NCBI GenBank assembly: GCA_031270925.1
Contig: JAISWY010000387.1
Span: 1 to 8,652 of the forward strand
Direction of reading: 5' to 3'
Origin: Candidatus Symbiothrix sp.
GTDB taxonomy: Bacteria > Bacteroidota > Bacteroidia > Bacteroidales > Azobacteroidaceae
DNA length: 8,652 nucleotides
The position numbers and the translations under genes were made by a program. Below the pieces are notes generated by a model that was not told the DNA's origin, searched no databases, and worked only from the letters and a program-made list of their open reading frames with translations. This document shows positions 6,077-8,652 of this stretch, in pieces. Positions within the stretch are counted from its first letter, which is position 1. Each line of letters opens with the position of its first letter.

Positions 6077-7307
6077 GATCATTACCATCGGTGACGAATT
6101 GCTGATCGGCCAAGTCATCGACACCAATTCGGCATGGATGGCGACCGAATTAAATAAAGTTGGCTTGGATGTACGTTACAAAACTACCGTTGGCGACAAC
6201 GAAGCCGATATTTTGGATGCTTTCGACCGCGCTTTTTCCCGCGCGTCCATCATTTTGGTAACGGGCGGAATTGGCCCCACAAAAGATGATATTACCCAAA
6301 AAACGCTTTGCAAATACTTTGATACTCGCTTGGTTTTTGATGAGACAATTTTGCAAACCATCGAAAATGTTTTCGCCGGTTTAAGTAAAACATTAAACGA
6401 ATTAACACGAAGGCAAGCTTACGTTCCCGAAAAAGCCGTCGTCATTCAAAATCAAATGGGAACAGCGCCGATTACATGGTTTGAACGCGCCGGTAAGATT
6501 TTGGTATCGATGCCCGGTGTTCCTTACGAGATGAAATGGGCGATGACGACTGAAATTATTCCGCGATTGCAGGAATATTTTACGATTTCCGATGCGATTC
6601 GGCATCAAACATTTTGGGTAAAAAATTATACCGAATCGCTGTTAGCCATGTGCTTGGAGGAATTTGAAAACGAATTGCCCGCACATATCAAATTAGCCTA
6701 CTTGCCCACTTCGGGCTTGATTCGCTTACGCTTGACCGGACGAAGCGCCGACGCCGAATCGTTAGCGTTTGAGATGGCCGGACAACGCGAAAAACTGCTC
6801 GCACTTTTAGACGGCAATGTTGTTTCGGAAAATGAAGAAAGTCCCGAATTGATATTGGATAAAATTTTGAAACAAAACGGATTAACATTGAGCGTAGCCG
6901 AAAGTTGCACCGGTGGAAAATTAGCGTCCTTATTTACGGCCATTCCCGGTTGTTCGCAATATTTCAAAGGTGGGGTAGTGTCGTATTCCAACGATGCGAA
7001 ATCTGATATTTTGAATGTAAACCTTTGGGATATAAACCAATACGGAGCCGTAAGTTGTGAAGTAGCCGAACAAATGGTGCGTGGCGCTCAAAACATTTTC
7101 CACTCCGATTGCGCCATTGCCACTACCGGAATCGCCGGTCCTGATGGTGGAACGCCTGAAAAACCTGTCGGCACGGTTTGGATTGCCGTTGCTTATCGGG
7201 ATTTGATTGTTTCTCGAAAGTTTCAATTTTCTAAAAATCGCGAGAATAATATTTTGCGGGCTTGCAATAATGGTCTGGCTATATTGATGGAATTGTTGCA
7301 GGATTGA
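6063..7307 (+). CDS. cinA: CinA family protein: MoCF-like domain plus NMN deamidase domain
   Basis: This is a 414-residue cytosolic protein of the usual full CinA length. The N-terminal molybdopterin-binding-like (COG1058/MoCF) domain covers about residues 3-170, with ITIGDELLIGQVIDTNS and the TGGIGPTKDD loop at 67-76. Proteins with this domain have been reported as ADP-ribose pyrophosphatases. After a linker domain, the C-terminal PncC/CinA domain (about 255-410) carries AESCTGGKLAS with S281 and ATTGIAGPDGGTPEKPVGTVW. This domain deamidates nicotinamide mononucleotide in NAD salvage. The name comes from competence-induced genes elsewhere, and nothing here indicates competence control. The ATG at 6063 lies inside the end of lgt (14-bp overlap, different frame), so translation is probably coupled. 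No intrinsic terminator was seen right after the stop. Confidence 0.96.
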   Translation: MLNVEIITIGDELLIGQVIDTNSAWMATELNKVGLDVRYKTTVGDNEADILDAFDRAFSRASIILVTGGIGPTKDDITQKTLCKYFDTRLVFDETILQTIENVFAGLSKTLNELTRRQAYVPEKAVVIQNQMGTAPITWFERAGKILVSMPGVPYEMKWAMTTEIIPRLQEYFTISDAIRHQTFWVKNYTESLLAMCLEEFENELPAHIKLAYLPTSGLIRLRLTGRSADAESLAFEMAGQREKLLALLDGNVVSENEESPELILDKILKQNGLTLSVAESCTGGKLASLFTAIPGCSQYFKGGVVSYSNDAKSDILNVNLWDINQYGAVSCEVAEQMVRGAQNIFHSDCAIATTGIAGPDGGTPEKPVGTVWIAVAYRDLIVSRKFQFSKNRENNILRACNNGLAILMELLQD

Positions 7308-7340
7308 ATCTTTGTTTTTACCCAATTTCGGAAATGCACC

Positions 7341-7366
7341 CCAAGGGCTTTCAGCCCGTTTGAAAG
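7341..7366. repeat. REP-like palindrome
   Basis: GGGCT (7345-7349) and AGCCC (7353-7357) form a small hairpin with a TTC loop. The overlapping CTTTCA (7348-7353) is complemented by TGAAAG (7361-7366), so two alternative foldings exist. From memory, GGGCTTTCAGCCC-type palindromes are a common intergenic repeat in Bacteroidetes, like REP elements. No RAYT transposase gene is in the window, and no T-run follows. Confidence 0.5.
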
Positions 7367-7459
7367 GTTATTTCATGAATATCGACAAGGCTATTTTATT
7401 GAAAAAGTTACATAGTTCTACTTTAACTGATTAAAAAAAGCAGAAATTGTCATAAATAC

Positions 7460-7492
7460 TTTGTGAAAAAACAAAAATAAGTATTATTTTTG
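7460..7492 (+). promoter_or_regulatory. Near-consensus promoter before the 47-codon ORF and fucosyltransferase
   Basis: TTTG (7460-7463), 21 bases, then TATTTTTG (7485-7492) matches both boxes of the Bacteroidetes promoter exactly, the best match in the window. The predicted start near 7499 gives a leader of about 40 nt to the ATG at 7539. Confidence 0.75.
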
Positions 7493-7526
7493 CAAACATA
7501 TAATATGTAATTAAGAAACAAATTGT

Positions 7527-7533
7527 GAAAGGA
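7527..7533 (+). promoter_or_regulatory. Strong ribosome binding site of the 47-codon ORF
   Basis: GAAAGGA ends 5 bases before the ATG at 7539. It is the clearest Shine-Dalgarno-like site in a window where the other genes have A/T-rich leaders, and it supports translation of the short ORF. Confidence 0.65.
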
Positions 7534-7538
7534 TATTT

Positions 7539-7682
7539 ATGAGTGAATGGAGTAACATAGAACGGATAAGCGAAGAGATGTTTGCCAACTATCACCGGTT
7601 GCAACCTTTTATAACGGAATCGCCACAGGATTACCGGGCCTTGATGGATCAGGTAGCGGTTTTCGGAGCGTTGAGCAACTAG
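7539..7682 (+). CDS. Short ORF of 47 codons, unknown; probably the 5' remnant of a larger gene
   Basis: The frame runs from ATG 7539 to TAG 7680-7682. It encodes a soluble, largely helical-looking peptide beginning MSEWSNIERISEEMFANYHR and ending with VAVFGALSN. I do not recognise the family. It has the best promoter in the window and a proper ribosome binding site, and its codon use (CGG, GCC, TTG, GCG) is richer in GC than the gene after it. The peptide ends abruptly within what looks like an amphipathic helix, and the composition turns AT-rich right after the stop. It is therefore likely to be the start of a longer gene cut by recombination when the fucosyltransferase gene arrived. A genuine small protein or leader peptide for the downstream gene is the alternative. 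It lies 28 bp before the fucosyltransferase start, in a different frame. Confidence 0.6.
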   Translation: MSEWSNIERISEEMFANYHRLQPFITESPQDYRALMDQVAVFGALSN

Positions 7683-7710
7683 ATTACGATTTTCATATGA
7701 AAAATTCCTA

Positions 7711-8652
7711 ATGAAACGAATAAAAATATATTTTGAAGATTTTTGGCAAGGTTTTGATATTGAGAGCAATTTTATTATCGAACTTCTCAGACAGGAATAT
7801 GTTGTAGTTATCGACAATAATCCGGATTATCTGTTCTTTTCTGTTTTTGATTATAATCATTTGAAATACAGAAATTGCATTAAAATATTTTACTCCGGCG
7901 AAAATATAGAGCCTGATTTCAATCTTTGTGATTATGCTATTGCTTTTCAACATTTGAATGCAGGCGACCGTTATCTTCGTCATCCGCTTTTTGTAATTTC
8001 AGGTTTTGAAAAAGTTGAAAATAAACCAATTGACCCGGACAAAGCGTTGAATAGAAAGTTTTGTAATTTTGTATATTCAAACTGGAAATGGTCGGATCCT
8101 GTCAGGGAAACTTTTTTCAAAAAACTTTCAAAATACAAGAAAGTGGATTCCGGCGGACGCTATCTGAATAATATCGGCAGTCCTGTTACCGACAAAATAG
8201 ATTTTATCAAAGATTACAAAATTACTATTGCTTTTGAAAACAGTTCGCAATCAGGTTATACAACCGAAAAATTAATAGGACCGATGATTGTAAATTCAAT
8301 GCCTGTCTATTGGGGAAATCCTGACATACATTTAGATTTTAATAAGGAATCCATTATATTTGTAAATGATTATGATACTTTGGATGCGGCTGTTGATGAG
8401 GTAATCCGTTTGGACAAAGACGATAGGGCATATCTTGAAAAATTGTCGAAATCATGGTACACAGGGCAGTCCTATGCCGAACGGCAATTGAAGTTGCTAT
8501 CGTTTTTGAAAAATATTTTTGATCAGGAATTAAGCAAGGCTAAACGAACAACCGATTATGGTTATGTCCGTATTTACCGGCAAAAGCAAGAAACGATGGG
8601 ACAATTATTCAAAGAAAAAATAATGAGAATTTCATTGTTTGATACAGAATTT
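7711..8652 (+). CDS. Alpha-1,3/4-fucosyltransferase, GT10 family (3' end beyond window)
   Basis: The frame is open for 314 codons up to the window edge. It matches GT10 fucosyltransferases such as Helicobacter pylori FucT, which add fucose from GDP-fucose to GlcNAc of surface glycans (Lewis-type structures) at the cytosolic face. Motifs in order are FYSGENIEPDFNLCDYAIAF (60-79, E64 probably the general base), DRYLRHPLF (86-94), KFCNFVYSN (116-124), SGGRYLNNIG (147-156, R150) and the donor-binding block. That block runs from YKITIAFENS through GYTTEKLIGP, with E186 and K187, to PVYWGNP (198-204). The catalytic core is complete and only the C-terminal tail is missing. The gene is AT-rich with AAT/TTT/AAA codons, unlike lgt or cinA, which suggests acquisition. 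Its ATG shares a base with the stop of a 4-codon frame (7697-7711). Expression should come from the promoter at 7460-7492. Confidence 0.95.
   Translation, partial: MKRIKIYFEDFWQGFDIESNFIIELLRQEYVVVIDNNPDYLFFSVFDYNHLKYRNCIKIFYSGENIEPDFNLCDYAIAFQHLNAGDRYLRHPLFVISGFEKVENKPIDPDKALNRKFCNFVYSNWKWSDPVRETFFKKLSKYKKVDSGGRYLNNIGSPVTDKIDFIKDYKITIAFENSSQSGYTTEKLIGPMIVNSMPVYWGNPDIHLDFNKESIIFVNDYDTLDAAVDEVIRLDKDDRAYLEKLSKSWYTGQSYAERQLKLLSFLKNIFDQELSKAKRTTDYGYVRIYRQKQETMGQLFKEKIMRISLFDTEF

Noticed and set aside
6930..7325. 131-codon minus-strand ORF over the 3' end of cinA
   Set aside because: It lies opposite the conserved PncC domain of cinA, and its product resembles no known protein.
7431..7983. Two minus-strand ORFs over the promoter region and fucosyltransferase start
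   Set aside because: They lie opposite the GT10 gene, whose motifs on the plus strand are unmistakable, and show only AT-rich Ile/Lys/Phe composition.

Overview
The window looks like chromosomal DNA of a Bacteroidales bacterium. Three things point there: a long type III glutamine synthetase (GlnN, 731 aa), repeated promoter boxes of the Bacteroidetes form TTTG-N19-21-TAnnTTTG, and mostly AT-rich leaders without Shine-Dalgarno sequences. Genus is not resolvable from the sequence alone. No tRNA, rRNA, CRISPR array or intact insertion sequence is visible.

Left part, minus strand (1-1541): a flavodoxin gene with a clear promoter is followed, one base after its stop, by a small CxxC protein gene. 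Further downstream on the same strand come a four-helix membrane protein with histidines in its helices and the first 30 codons of another membrane protein that runs off the window. A 61-bp imperfect inverted repeat sits between the last two. The genes suggest redox and membrane functions, but only flavodoxin has a firm identity.

Centre, plus strand (1542-4101): glnN is transcribed divergently from the flavodoxin operon. It has its own promoter and ends at a strong terminator hairpin with a UUCG loop. It is a single-gene unit for ammonium assimilation.

Right centre, plus strand (4102-7307): a short promoter-plus-terminator unit of about 65 nt, a candidate small RNA or attenuated leader, lies upstream of an apparent operon. 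The operon encodes an exported SGNH/GDSL hydrolase, Lgt (prolipoprotein diacylglyceryl transferase) and CinA (NMN deamidase/competence-damage family). lgt and cinA overlap by 14 bp. The hydrolase and Lgt act at the envelope; CinA acts in pyridine-nucleotide salvage.

Right end (7308-8652): after a REP-like palindrome, a near-consensus promoter and a good ribosome binding site drive a 47-codon ORF of unknown family, probably a gene remnant. It is followed 28 bp later by an AT-richer GT10 alpha-1,3/4-fucosyltransferase gene that is still open at the window edge. The abrupt change in base composition suggests an acquired glycan-decoration gene placed behind a resident promoter. I did not find a convincing new multi-gene system. 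The best candidates for follow-up are the short RNA unit at 4229-4308, the 47-codon ORF/fucosyltransferase junction, the flavodoxin/CxxC pair and the inverted repeat at 134-194.
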